Below, piece by piece: positions 35,109-42,857 of a stretch of DNA of 64,000 nt. Both the position numbers and the translations under genes were made by a program. The stretch is taken from assembly GCA_017536205.1 (NCBI GenBank), contig JAFXHX010000002.1, forward strand, positions 1 to 64,000, written 5' to 3'. The notes under the pieces are model-generated. The model saw only the letters and a list, made by a program, of their open reading frames with translations. It did not search any database and was not told the origin of the DNA. Source of the DNA: Clostridia bacterium (GTDB taxonomy: Bacteria > Bacillota > Clostridia > Christensenellales > Borkfalkiaceae). Positions within the stretch are counted from its first letter, which is position 1. Each line of letters starts with the position of its first letter.

Positions 35109-35978
35109 ATGTTTTGGATTACTTCAGCTATATTATCGGCAGTGTTTGCTGGGCTTACTTCTATACTTGCAAAATGTGGAATTAAAAAAACCGATTCAGA
35201 TTTGGCTACTGCATTAAGAACGATAGTTGTTTTAATTTTTGCTTGGATAATGGTTTTTGTGGTTGGCTCGCAAACAACAATTACTCAAATTGAATTTAAT
35301 TCGCTTATATTTTTAGTTTTGTCAGGCGTTGCAACAGGCGCATCGTGGATATGTTATTTTAAGGCTTTATCGCAAGGCGATATAAATAAAGTTGTGCCAA
35401 TAGATAAATCGAGCACAATTTTAACGGTGCTTCTTGCTATAATTTGTTTTGGCGAAACTTCAAACCTTATTTTTAAACTTATAGCAACTGTAGTTTTAGG
35501 CGTAGGCATTTTTTTAATGGTTGAAAAAAAGAAAAATACAAATGCAAGCGAAAATAAAACTTGGATTATTTACGCCGTTTTGTCGGCGGTGTTTGCAGCG
35601 TTAACGTCAATACTTGCAAAGGTGGGAATTAAAAACGTTGAGTCTAATTTGGGCACGGCTATAAGAACGGGTGTGGTTTTAATATTAGCGTGGATTATAG
35701 TTTTTGCAAAAGGTAAAGCAAAAGGGCTTAAAAATATAGACAAAAAAGAACTTTTGTTTATTGCGCTTTCTGGCGTTGCAACAGGCGCATCGTGGTTGTT
35801 TTATTATTATGCTATCGCTAATGGTGACGTAAGTGTTGTTGTTCCAATAGATAAATTAAGCATATTAGTAACAGTTGCGTTTTCATATATAGTATTTAAA
35901 GAAAAATTATCAAAAAAAGCATTGCTAGGGCTGTTGTTTATGGTTATAGCAACGCTACTTATGGTATTTTTTAAATAA
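35109..35978 (+). CDS. EamA/DMT-superfamily transporter made of two near-identical halves
   Basis: The 289-residue membrane protein has two EamA units of about 140 residues. Each contains LSAVFA.LTSILAK.GIK, SGVATGASW and VVPIDK, at about residues 8/149, 81/221 and 105/245. EamA units of this group are usually encoded as separate ~140-residue proteins that pair, so this is a tandem fusion. An odd number of helices per unit would give the halves opposite orientation. The family exports drugs or metabolites; the substrate is unknown. AGGGG precedes it, and the leader RNA upstream probably controls it. Confidence 0.82.
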   Translation: MFWITSAILSAVFAGLTSILAKCGIKKTDSDLATALRTIVVLIFAWIMVFVVGSQTTITQIEFNSLIFLVLSGVATGASWICYFKALSQGDINKVVPIDKSSTILTVLLAIICFGETSNLIFKLIATVVLGVGIFLMVEKKKNTNASENKTWIIYAVLSAVFAALTSILAKVGIKNVESNLGTAIRTGVVLILAWIIVFAKGKAKGLKNIDKKELLFIALSGVATGASWLFYYYAIANGDVSVVVPIDKLSILVTVAFSYIVFKEKLSKKALLGLLFMVIATLLMVFFK

Positions 35979-35999
35979 ACGCTTTTATTTTTAAAAATA

Positions 36000-36031
36000 A
36001 AAAAAGACTGACGATAAGTCAGCCTTTTTTT
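36000..36031 (+). terminator. Terminator of the EamA gene
   Basis: AAAGACTGAC and GTCAGCCTTT pair with one mismatch and are followed by TTTTTTT. Its T-run forms the left edge of the att repeat. Confidence 0.75.
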
Positions 36032-36055
36032 GGTGCGGATGACAGGACTTGAACC
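36027..36055. repeat. Prophage att repeat, distal copy
   Basis: This 29-bp segment is identical to 46264-46292. It equals TTTTT plus the CCA end, acceptor arm and T-arm part of tRNA-Leu(AAG) on the minus strand. It marks the distal end of the element. Confidence 0.92.
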
Positions 36056-36455
36056 CGACTAAAAACTTAAAATTAACGATTTAATCGAATTATTTACGTT
36101 TTTAGCCCGTTTTTTAACCCGTTCCGCCTATGTTATATTAAAACCAACCTTTATTGATAATTTCTAAAAAATAAACGTATCGCGGGCTGTGGCGCCTAAT
36201 ATCGCTTGCAGGCAATACCGCGAACCAATTAAAGCGCGCACACGTGCGTGCGCTAAAATCTTTTGACTATTATTTAATACGTGTTCCTTTCTTTTTCTGT
36301 AAATGTCAAAATGACATACTCTTGCGTGAGTATGATACTTTTGACATAGGGGGTATAGCATTTTGACATAGCCGTAAAAAAGATACGTTTTAATTTATTA
36401 TTTTCCAATTTAAAAGACCGGTTTTAATTTTCCGGTCTTTTTTACGTTTTTAGCT
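36056..36455. other. Gene-free distal end of the prophage with iteron-like repeats
   Basis: No credible gene is present in these 400 bases. TTTTGACATAG occurs twice as a direct repeat exactly 22 bp apart (36339-36349, 36361-36371), and TGTCA-AAA-TGACA (36304-36316) adds an inverted copy. CATACTC and GAGTATG form a hairpin at 36315-36334. Further left is GC-rich palindromic sequence (about 36234-36255, GCGCGCACACGTGCGTGCGC-like). The pattern fits binding sites for a replication initiator or regulator, such as the winged-helix protein encoded next to it. The function is inferred. Confidence 0.5.
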
Positions 36456-37103
36456 TCAAATATGCAATCTTGACGGGTTAGTCCAAAGGTTACGCTTATA
36501 CTGTTGAACTTCGCCCGGTTCTAGCGTATAGCCAACGGATTGTTGCCAATTTCGCGTAATACGGTGAACGTGTTCTTCTTCAACCAAACGACTAATAGCG
36601 CGCTTTACGGTCGAGCGTGAGCCGTTAACCATCATTTTAAGTGCTTCGCACGATATACTGCCTACGCCTGACGGTTTATTTGAGTAATGAACTACGGCGC
36701 TAAAAATTATCGCTTCTGTAGTCTTTAAATTGTATTTAACTGCATCTTTAACGTAATAACGTATATAAGGTTCATTTTTTAATTTTATATTGAGCCTATA
36801 CTCTGGAAGCTTATCTTGCGTTTTTTCCGTCTTTTTAATAAGTTTACGCGCGACAAGTGCATCTAGCGAGCGCATAACCGTGCTAGCGGAGCAGTTACAA
36901 ATGACACGCAGCGTTTGAACCGTGCCGTTGTAACAGCCGTTTTCAAGCTTAGAATATTCGCTTATAATTGAAATTAAAAGCGCCTGAACGTCTGTTATAT
37001 TGTGTTTTTTTGGTAGTTTAAAAAAATACGGCACCCAGTTTTCCCTAAAATGCTTATACTGCGCCGTAGTTTTCAAATCTTTTACGTATTTCTTTTTTTT
37101 CAT
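36456..37103 (-). CDS. Prophage tandem winged-helix protein, possible replication initiator
   Basis: The 215-residue basic protein appears to hold two winged-helix domains: the first around residues 30-105 (NGTVQTLRVICNCSASTVMR), the second around 125-195 (ISCEALKMMVNGSRSTVKRA). Tandem winged helices are the plan of many iteron-type plasmid initiators, and iteron-like repeats lie directly downstream. No HUH rolling-circle motif is present. It could instead be a transcription regulator. It is the last leftward gene of the prophage. Confidence 0.55.
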   Translation of the reverse strand: MKKKKYVKDLKTTAQYKHFRENWVPYFFKLPKKHNITDVQALLISIISEYSKLENGCYNGTVQTLRVICNCSASTVMRSLDALVARKLIKKTEKTQDKLPEYRLNIKLKNEPYIRYYVKDAVKYNLKTTEAIIFSAVVHYSNKPSGVGSISCEALKMMVNGSRSTVKRAISRLVEEEHVHRITRNWQQSVGYTLEPGEVQQYKRNLWTNPSRLHI

Positions 37104-37129
37104 TTTAATTTCCTTTCCTTATTGTGAGT

Positions 37130-37237
37130 TTATTCTTGGTCGTTATCGTTATTGCTTTTTGCTTCAAATATAGCGCTCACAGCGCCTAAAAGCATTATTC
37201 CTGCTATAGCGCCTAAAAACGCTCCCCAAAACTGCAT
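37130..37237 (-). CDS. Tiny single-pass membrane protein (35 aa) of the prophage
   Basis: The ATG at 37237 is preceded by AAAGGAG at good distance. The 35 residues are a hydrophobic helix (FWGAFLGAIAGIMLLGAV) and an acidic tail ending NNDNDQE. Size and make-up recall the end-cap coat proteins pVII/pIX of Ff phages (33 and 32 residues), and the sequence itself shows no homology that I can judge. It may be a minor coat protein or simply a small membrane protein. Confidence 0.6.
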   Translation of the reverse strand: MQFWGAFLGAIAGIMLLGAVSAIFEAKSNNDNDQE

Positions 37238-37251
37238 AAATCTCCTTTTTA

Positions 37252-37563
37252 TTAAAACGGTTGAGCCGTTATTTTGGTTTTAATAGTGTTTTTTTGCGCA
37301 TTGTAAGCGCGCCTTTCAAAATAGCCACCGTCGAACACTGCAGGGTTCGCCCAAACTTCATTGTTCATTTTAATAATATTAAGCTCTACGTACTTCTTAA
37401 GCGTTCGCCTAACGGTGCTATCGCTTATATTTAACGTCTTCGCTATCGCGTTAGGGTCTAACGTGAAGTGAAAGCCTACGTCTTCTACACGCTCGTTTAG
37501 AACGGCGAGAACGCCAAGCTCGGCGCCTAATTCTTTCAAATTAAGGTTTTCTAAAGTTATCAT
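37252..37563 (-). CDS. Prophage winged-helix protein, RepL-like
   Basis: The start at 37563 is chosen because GGAG lies 8 bp upstream; the longer frame from 37770 runs through hairpins and is not credible. The 103 residues contain a winged helix: DPNAIAKTLNISDSTVRRTL (about 50-69), then KYVELNIIKMNNEVWANPAVF, reminiscent of the C-terminal part of RepL-type Firmicutes plasmid initiators. It may control replication or late transcription. It follows the hairpin-rich gap. Confidence 0.55.
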   Translation of the reverse strand: MITLENLNLKELGAELGVLAVLNERVEDVGFHFTLDPNAIAKTLNISDSTVRRTLKKYVELNIIKMNNEVWANPAVFDGGYFERRAYNAQKNTIKTKITAQPF

Positions 37564-37594
37564 AAGGGGTGCTCCATTTTTGGTTTTGTGGCGT

Positions 37595-37728
37595 CGAAAA
37601 TGGCTAATCGCCATTTTCGGGGGTGAATAGGATTTTTGTTCCTTGTATAAATCGCTTACACACGCACTTCGGGTTTTTGCCCCCAACCCGTGATTTTTTG
37701 ACAAGCAAAAAATCATCGGGTTTGGGGG
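37595..37728. other. Hairpin-rich intergenic region, candidate phage origin or packaging signal
   Basis: Two strong inverted repeats lie between the ATPase and RepL-like genes. CGAAAATGGC/GCCATTTTCG (37595-37619) is perfect with a 5-base loop. The second spans 37680-37728, with inner arms GATTTTTTG/CAAAAAATC around ACAAG and outer arms CCCCCAACCCG/CGGGTTTGGGGG, interrupted by one or two bulges, giving more than 20 bp of stem. Ff phages place origins and the packaging signal in a hairpin-rich intergenic region; equivalence here is inference. Confidence 0.5.
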
Positions 37729-37767
37729 TGGTTGTTCGGTTGGTGTTCTTGGCTGTTGGACAAGCCA

Positions 37768-37791
37768 CAAAAACGCCTAATCGGCGTTTTA
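37768..37791 (-). terminator. Terminator after the prophage ATPase gene
   Basis: Read leftward, AAAACGCC and GGCGTTTT pair around GATTA and continue into T residues. Confidence 0.7.
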
Positions 37792-37811
37792 AGCCTATTT
37801 ACTAATAAGCG

Positions 37812-39056
37812 TTAGTTTTCAGCGTTTACGGGCTTTTTAGCCTTTTTCTTAGCCTTAGTAGTAGCAACTTCTTCAGTATTAACATTTTCGGTTTTAAACT
37901 TATCTTTAGTTAACTTTTGCTTAATCGCTTTGTATTCTTTTATATAAAATCTGTGATAATACTCAAATGCGACTTCACATTTTAAAAGCATAGTTCTTAA
38001 AACCGAACTTTGAAGACCTACTTTTTCGCTTCCTACTTCATCTATAAAATAAACGCATTGAAAGCCTATTTTTTGTTCTAACTTCTCTAAAAACTTTTTC
38101 GTTTTAGAAAGTTTGGTAGTAGTATTTTCTTTTTCTTTTAAAATCTTCTTTTCTAACTTCTCTATCAGCTTTGATATTAGTTCAGGCGAATAGATTTTTT
38201 CACGCGCTATACAATGGCGCTTAACGTTCGTTGTAGTGCGAAGCGATATGTTGACTTCGCCGAAGCGCTGCTCGCTTAAAAGGTTAATTCCGCCGTAGCG
38301 TTGCCGTTCTGTAGAAGTGTTTTCGTTAAGACCATTAATATTATGCACGTCATCTTCTTCGTTAGCGGTTGTTCTCTGCGTGTTAGGGAACATTAAAGCT
38401 ACTTCATCGTGAACGTTAACGGCGTTTTCAGCCTGGCGTTGTTCCCCGGTTAAATGCTCCCTAAAAAGCACGTAAGACTTTAATCCGTTTAGCTTAAGAC
38501 CGTTAGCCGTATACAAACAGGGGTAATAGCCGGGGTTTTCGGCGTAAAAGTTAATCGCATCACGTCGGCTTTTGAATACTATATACGGAATATCTTCGCC
38601 GTCTTTAGCATCTTCAGCTAGTTGCGTAACGAACGGTAAGTCTTCGTAATAAGAAACCTGTAGTTCTTTGAAGCGTTCAGGCGCTAGAACGCTAGCGATA
38701 TATGCTAGCAAAAATGATTTACCAACGTTTTGTTCGCCGTCAACCCCGAAACCGTAGCCGATGCCTTGAAACCACTCTATATCTTTATTCGCGCGTTTAA
38801 CGCAAAGTAGAACGCCTATAAACGTTTTGTCGGCTTTGAACGTCGCAACGCTAATTACTATACAAATTATTGCCTGAATAGTATCTAAAAGCGTTACGCC
38901 GATAAAGTCAAGGTAATAAACAACCGTGTCAACGTCGTATAGCCAAAACCATATAACGTTTAATAGTAAGCAGGGGAGCGCATAGTATATAACGGTTAGT
39001 TTAGCGCTTGGCATCGTGCTTTTGTTAAGCGCTTTTTCAAAGTCTACAGTTTTCAT
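37812..39056 (-). CDS. Zot/pI-like membrane ATPase (phage assembly/extrusion)
   Basis: The 414-residue protein starts with two or three membrane segments (about residues 20-40 and 44-73). A P-loop follows, GEQNVGKS (107-114), then a Walker B-like VNVHDEVALMFP (about 213-224), and later SEQRFGEVNISLRTTTNV, the position where Zot/pI proteins have a Gln...Arg sensor segment. The C-terminus is a Lys-rich coiled region. Zot-family ATPases drive extrusion of filamentous phages, and here the surroundings (secreted anchored proteins, tiny membrane proteins) fit. Membrane segments before the ATPase differ from M13 pI, where the segment follows it. It overlaps the upstream gene by 4 bp. Confidence 0.65.
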   Translation of the reverse strand: MKTVDFEKALNKSTMPSAKLTVIYYALPCLLLNVIWFWLYDVDTVVYYLDFIGVTLLDTIQAIICIVISVATFKADKTFIGVLLCVKRANKDIEWFQGIGYGFGVDGEQNVGKSFLLAYIASVLAPERFKELQVSYYEDLPFVTQLAEDAKDGEDIPYIVFKSRRDAINFYAENPGYYPCLYTANGLKLNGLKSYVLFREHLTGEQRQAENAVNVHDEVALMFPNTQRTTANEEDDVHNINGLNENTSTERQRYGGINLLSEQRFGEVNISLRTTTNVKRHCIAREKIYSPELISKLIEKLEKKILKEKENTTTKLSKTKKFLEKLEQKIGFQCVYFIDEVGSEKVGLQSSVLRTMLLKCEVAFEYYHRFYIKEYKAIKQKLTKDKFKTENVNTEEVATTKAKKKAKKPVNAEN

Positions 39057-40393
39057 TTACAAAGTTTAATTATTATAACTATAGCGCCGAATAGCGTTAT
39101 CAAAGCGCCTATTGAAAGTCCTTTGCCCGCATCGCTTAATTCTTCCCAGTTTTTAGCCTGGTCTTCAAACCATTTACCAAGCTTGTCTTTCCAGTCTTCG
39201 CCCGGTTCTTCAGGTTCAACCGGCTCTTCAGGTTCAACCGGCTCTTCGGGGTCAACCGGCGTTTCGGGGTCAACCGGAGTTTCGGGGTCAACCGGAGTTT
39301 CGGGGTCAACCGGAGTTTCGGGGTCTGGAATAGTTAGAAGTTTATACATTTTAACACCGTCTACATTGTCGGCAAGGTCAACGCTCCTAACTTTCGCCCA
39401 AGGTAGCCCCAAGTCTCCACAAGTAAACGTTGATATAGTTCCTTGAGCAATATATTCTTCATAAATGTCGCTATAACTATAATAAGAAGCGTAATTAACT
39501 GTAAAGACGTCTTCGGGGAAGTATACGTCGATATACCGCACACCGTCAACGGTAACCGTTTGGCTGTGCAACTTGTAAGAGCCTATAAACGCTTCGCCGG
39601 TCTCGTTGATTTTAAACGTTAACTCATTATAACTGTCGTTATTTATTGACATAAACGCCGTTAAAACGTTCGTTGGCTCGCCTACCGCTTGCACTCTATA
39701 CCAACCGCTTAAATAGTCGCCAACTGTTACTGCTTCTTCGCTTGCTTCTAACGTCGAAGTGTCAAGCGTGGGCTTTGGCATAACGTAATTGTTGATACCT
39801 ACGCTGGAAACGTAGAGAACGTCGGCTTCGCCGGTGTTGGGGTTGAGCATTTTGTGGCCAATTTCCGGCGCTTGCGCAACGGGTGTTAATTTGTAAAGAG
39901 TGGTTATTGAAGAAACTAGCGTTAAATAGGTTAAAGTATACGTAAGAGTTTCGCCGGCGTATACTTCTGGCAAATAGAAATCTAAATGCTCGTAAGGTGT
40001 TCCGTATTTATTTGTAATCCATACGGATTTGTAAGCAACTTTCTCGCCGTTAAAAGTTATAAGATTTGTATTTGATTGCGGTTTTACGTTTAAAACTGCC
40101 GTATCGCCAGTTCGGCGATTTTCAATTTCAAAAACGTCTTGCGCTCCTTGCGACGTATAAGGTATGGTCGTTCTGTACCAACCGCCGAGCCTATCGCCGG
40201 TTGAAACGGTGGTGCTTGTCCACAACTCGTGGTCGTCGTAAACGCTCGAAAGGGCGGGCATTTCAAAACTTGTTGCAACTTCGTCGGCGCTAACGGTAAA
40301 CGGTTTCGCCGTAAATACGCCTAAAAACGTTAAAAACGCGACGAAACACGCAATGAGAGCGTTAATTAAATTATTTCTTTTTAGTTTTTCCAT
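39053..40393 (-). CDS. Secreted, C-terminally anchored prophage protein with Pro-Glu repeats
   Basis: The 446-residue protein has a signal peptide (1 to about 36, cleavage near VSADEVA). Two related beta-rich segments follow (compare GDRLGGWYRT at about 67 with GDYLSGWYRV at about 227), then seven 6-residue repeats PETPVD/PEEPVE (about 356-398), an amphipathic stretch and a membrane helix with a short basic end (GALITLFGAIVIIIKLCK). There is no LPXTG motif. Domain-linker-anchor order resembles pIII-type adsorption proteins of filamentous phages. The receptor is unknown. GGAG lies 8 bp upstream. Confidence 0.68.
   Translation of the reverse strand: MEKLKRNNLINALIACFVAFLTFLGVFTAKPFTVSADEVATSFEMPALSSVYDDHELWTSTTVSTGDRLGGWYRTTIPYTSQGAQDVFEIENRRTGDTAVLNVKPQSNTNLITFNGEKVAYKSVWITNKYGTPYEHLDFYLPEVYAGETLTYTLTYLTLVSSITTLYKLTPVAQAPEIGHKMLNPNTGEADVLYVSSVGINNYVMPKPTLDTSTLEASEEAVTVGDYLSGWYRVQAVGEPTNVLTAFMSINNDSYNELTFKINETGEAFIGSYKLHSQTVTVDGVRYIDVYFPEDVFTVNYASYYSYSDIYEEYIAQGTISTFTCGDLGLPWAKVRSVDLADNVDGVKMYKLLTIPDPETPVDPETPVDPETPVDPETPVDPEEPVEPEEPVEPEEPGEDWKDKLGKWFEDQAKNWEELSDAGKGLSIGALITLFGAIVIIIKLCK
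39203..39328. repeat. Tandem 18-bp repeats, seven units
   Basis: Seven 18-bp units encode PETPVD/PEEPVE in the anchored prophage protein. At least three neighbouring copies are identical, so length change by slippage is likely. Confidence 0.85.
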
Positions 40394-42242
40394 AGGTTTT
40401 GCTCCTTGTTTTAGATTTTGATGCGCTAGAACGCGTTTTTCTCGGCTTGTTTGTTGATTTTACCTTTCTTGGCTTTGAAGAACTCGAAAAACTTGGTAAT
40501 TTTCCGCCCTTAACAAGATATAACCCGAAGAGTACTGCTCCACCAACGACCACGATAATTATATAAGTTCCAGCCGGACCTTTTCCAGTAAAGAAATCGC
40601 CTATAAAATTAAACGTGTCTTCAAAAAACTTTTTAATACCGTCAAATGCTTGCTCGCCAGTACTGCCACCGGGGTTTTTGTCGCCAGAGTCGGGCGCGTC
40701 AATAAACGCGTCTTTAAGTATAGGGTCGCAAACAACTATGTAGTGGGTGGCGTTATAAGTTCCCGTTTCGGTGCCCGTAGGAATTAAACTGTTCCAAGCG
40801 TTTTCAAGCCACGAATATTGATAGTTTTTTAAAAGCGTATTATATGCTTGCGCCGTAATACTACCTTCAAAGTGAAACTCTTTGGTAAAACCAATATAAT
40901 TCGTTTCAGTGCCTAAAACGTCGGCAAGAAGACTGTTAAGCCCTACCGTTTCGGGAAGAACGACGTAATCCCAGTAGCCGTAAACGTCGGCGTAACTCAA
41001 GCCTTGCTTTGCTACTTCTGGGTAAACGTTGCCGACAGAGTGCGCGAATAGCCACTCGTAAAGGCTTTCTTCGATAACCCCGTCGCTAACGAGTGGGTAA
41101 AAGTATTCTTGGAACGATACGTTTATATTTAAAAAGTGGTTTTGCGTTTTTCCGTCAACCGTTTTGCTTGCGAGCCACAAGTCGCAAGGGTATTTGACGG
41201 TTAACGTAGCGTCGTCTTCTTCGATTGCGTTGTAAACAGTTCCAAAAATCTCAAAATATTCAACGCCAAGCGCTTTGCAAACGTCAACAGCGTTAGCCGA
41301 CCCGGTTTTGTCTACCGTAATCGTAATATCTTGACTAACTTTTTTTGCATACGGAATATTTTCCGCAATAGGTTCAAGATAATAAACGGTAAACTCACGC
41401 TCAAGCGCTTGCTCAATTAACTTATTATAAAGATTGTCAATATGCCCTTTTACATCATAATCTGTTGGGGTATATTCCATAACGTAAGAGTTATTTTCAA
41501 CGGCAGTATTAACGATATTTGCAAGCGATTTAATAGGCGAAACAGACGTGAAAGGTTTTTGAACGCCGTTACTGTCAAGAGTGCCTTTATAGTCGCGGTC
41601 GCTAAATAGCGTGCCGGTGCCACGGTCGTAACTATCAATAGTGGTTGATATTCCTAAAACGTAATTCGTATAAGGCGACTGCGTTTTAATAACAAAGTCT
41701 ATCGTAAACTTGTCTGTTATTATTTCGTTTTCAACGTCATATGAAAACCACGACTTTACAGGGGTTCGCCCAAAACTTCCCTTATCTGCTTTACCTATAT
41801 AAATTAACGGTTCTAGCGTTACCTTGTTATACGAATAAGTGTGTTCAATTCCGTTTTTACGCGCAACGGTAGAGCGTGGCGAATATTCGTAGTAAATGGT
41901 TATTTCGTGGCTTTCAAGTTTGTTGTAACTAGACGTTGAAAGGTCGCTAAACGTAACGTTTTGGTCGACACTTTCCCAACCCGTTGAAACAGCGCCTTTT
42001 TCGTAAAGGTTTATATTAAGCACAACCTTAATATCTTCGGTGTAATAACCGTTTGGGTCGTATTGCCAAGAATAATGAATATAATCTTCTCCAAAAATAA
42101 GCGCTTTGTCGTCAAACCTTGCCGTACTATTTTCCGTCGCAGCGAACGCAGTTGCCGGGCGTAACGTTGCTACCGAAAACACGGCGCATAACGTCGCTAA
42201 AAGCGTTGTTATAAAAATGGTTAGTTTTTTTGTTAAACTCAT
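40371..42242 (-). CDS. Large secreted prophage protein with C-terminal membrane anchor and basic tail
   Basis: The 623-residue protein begins with a signal peptide (to about residue 36, ATAFAAT), continues as a long beta-rich extracellular part, a spacer with GGSTGEQ, an amphipathic stretch (FDGIKKFFEDTFNFIGDFF), one membrane helix (about 545-567) and a Ser/Lys/Arg-rich tail. A cytoplasmic basic tail on an anchored secreted protein would suit a virion protein that contacts DNA at the membrane. No homology is recognised. It overlaps the genes on either side by 4 and 23 bp. Confidence 0.65.
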   Translation of the reverse strand: MSLTKKLTIFITTLLATLCAVFSVATLRPATAFAATENSTARFDDKALIFGEDYIHYSWQYDPNGYYTEDIKVVLNINLYEKGAVSTGWESVDQNVTFSDLSTSSYNKLESHEITIYYEYSPRSTVARKNGIEHTYSYNKVTLEPLIYIGKADKGSFGRTPVKSWFSYDVENEIITDKFTIDFVIKTQSPYTNYVLGISTTIDSYDRGTGTLFSDRDYKGTLDSNGVQKPFTSVSPIKSLANIVNTAVENNSYVMEYTPTDYDVKGHIDNLYNKLIEQALEREFTVYYLEPIAENIPYAKKVSQDITITVDKTGSANAVDVCKALGVEYFEIFGTVYNAIEEDDATLTVKYPCDLWLASKTVDGKTQNHFLNINVSFQEYFYPLVSDGVIEESLYEWLFAHSVGNVYPEVAKQGLSYADVYGYWDYVVLPETVGLNSLLADVLGTETNYIGFTKEFHFEGSITAQAYNTLLKNYQYSWLENAWNSLIPTGTETGTYNATHYIVVCDPILKDAFIDAPDSGDKNPGGSTGEQAFDGIKKFFEDTFNFIGDFFTGKGPAGTYIIIVVVGGAVLFGLYLVKGGKLPSFSSSSKPRKVKSTNKPRKTRSSASKSKTRSKTYGKTKKK

Positions 42243-42517
42243 AATTTAAAATCCCCTTGAGTGAGTTCTTGTTCTTTTTTGCGTAATTGTTTTTTTATAT
42301 TTTCAATAATAGGGTCAAGCCAGAACGCTATAAATACAAGCGTAAAAATGGCGATAATTTCAAACGCCCACCAGGGAAGCGACAAAAGCAAGTCCGGCAA
42401 GTATTTTAACTGCTCAAACGCTAATTTTAACGCTTTCCATAGCGTAACGAATATTCCCGTAGTTTCGCCCGCATCAACGTATTGACTTGTAAGTAAATAT
42501 TTAATCGCTTCAAACAT
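42239..42517 (-). CDS. Small prophage membrane protein (92 aa)
   Basis: The start at 42517 follows AAGGGG; an upstream reading from 42571 would begin in the terminator hairpin. The protein has a hydrophobic N-terminal half and a clear membrane helix (WAFEIIAIFTLVFIAFWL, about residues 54-71), ending in a charged tail (KKQLRKKEQELTQ). In position it corresponds to minor coat or assembly genes between the coat terminator and the surface protein genes. The exact role is unknown. Confidence 0.65.
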   Translation of the reverse strand: MFEAIKYLLTSQYVDAGETTGIFVTLWKALKLAFEQLKYLPDLLLSLPWWAFEIIAIFTLVFIAFWLDPIIENIKKQLRKKEQELTQGDFKL

Positions 42518-42542
42518 TTTTAACCCCTTTATAGTTTTTAAG

Positions 42543-42578
42543 TAAAAACGCCGTAAGAAATAGCATCTCACGGCGTGG
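42543..42578 (-). terminator. Terminator directly after the coat-protein candidate
   Basis: Read leftward, ACGCCGT pairs with ACGGCGT, the stem extends inward, and TTTTT follows. In Ff phages a strong terminator likewise follows the major coat gene VIII, letting coat protein be made in excess. Confidence 0.8.
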
Positions 42579-42592
42579 TTTGAGAAGCCTAT

Positions 42593-42751
42593 TTATGCTT
42601 CTTCGGTTTGCTCAATTTCGGGCGTAGTGTCTTCTACAGGCTTGTTATCTTCAATATTTTGCGCGAGCTGGAAGCCTTGGTTAGCTATAATTAAGCACGC
42701 TGCACCAACGCCTAAAATAGTGAAGATATTTTTTTTTGTCTTACCACTCAT
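42593..42751 (-). CDS. Candidate major coat protein (52 aa)
   Basis: The ATG at 42751 is preceded by AAAGG. The 52 residues consist of a basic start (SGKTKKN), one hydrophobic helix (IFTILGVGAACLIIA, about 9-23) and an acidic tail (EDNKPVEDTTPEIEQTEEA). Ff pVIII has acidic, membrane helix, basic order with a cleaved signal. Here the order is reversed, but an N-in topology would still put basic residues at the DNA and acidic ones outside. A strong terminator follows 17 bp after the stop. The assignment rests on size, charge pattern, place and terminator. Confidence 0.6.
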   Translation of the reverse strand: MSGKTKKNIFTILGVGAACLIIANQGFQLAQNIEDNKPVEDTTPEIEQTEEA

Positions 42752-42780
42752 TACCTTTTACCCCCTTTATAGATTTTCTC

Positions 42781-42820
42781 CGTAACGTTAGCGCCGTGTC
42801 AATAAGCGCTAACGCGTAAG
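42781..42820. other. Perfect inverted repeat, candidate phage origin
   Basis: CGTTAGCGC (42786-42794) and GCGCTAACG (42806-42814) form a 9-bp stem with an 11-base loop, flanked by CGTAA on both sides (42781-42785, 42815-42819). It lies in the gap before the coat candidate. A TTGACA box read leftward falls in the loop. It may be an origin, an operator or both. Confidence 0.45.
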
Positions 42821-42857
42821 GAAATTAAAACGCATTAACCGTGTTAAACGGTAATTG

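Noticed and set aside
36164..36361. 65-codon minus-strand frame
   Set aside because: It runs through palindromes and repeats, has no SD and unusual His/Cys-rich composition without family resemblance.
37564..37770. N-terminal extension of the RepL-like protein
   Set aside because: The added residues would be translated from hairpin DNA, and a good SD exists only before 37563.
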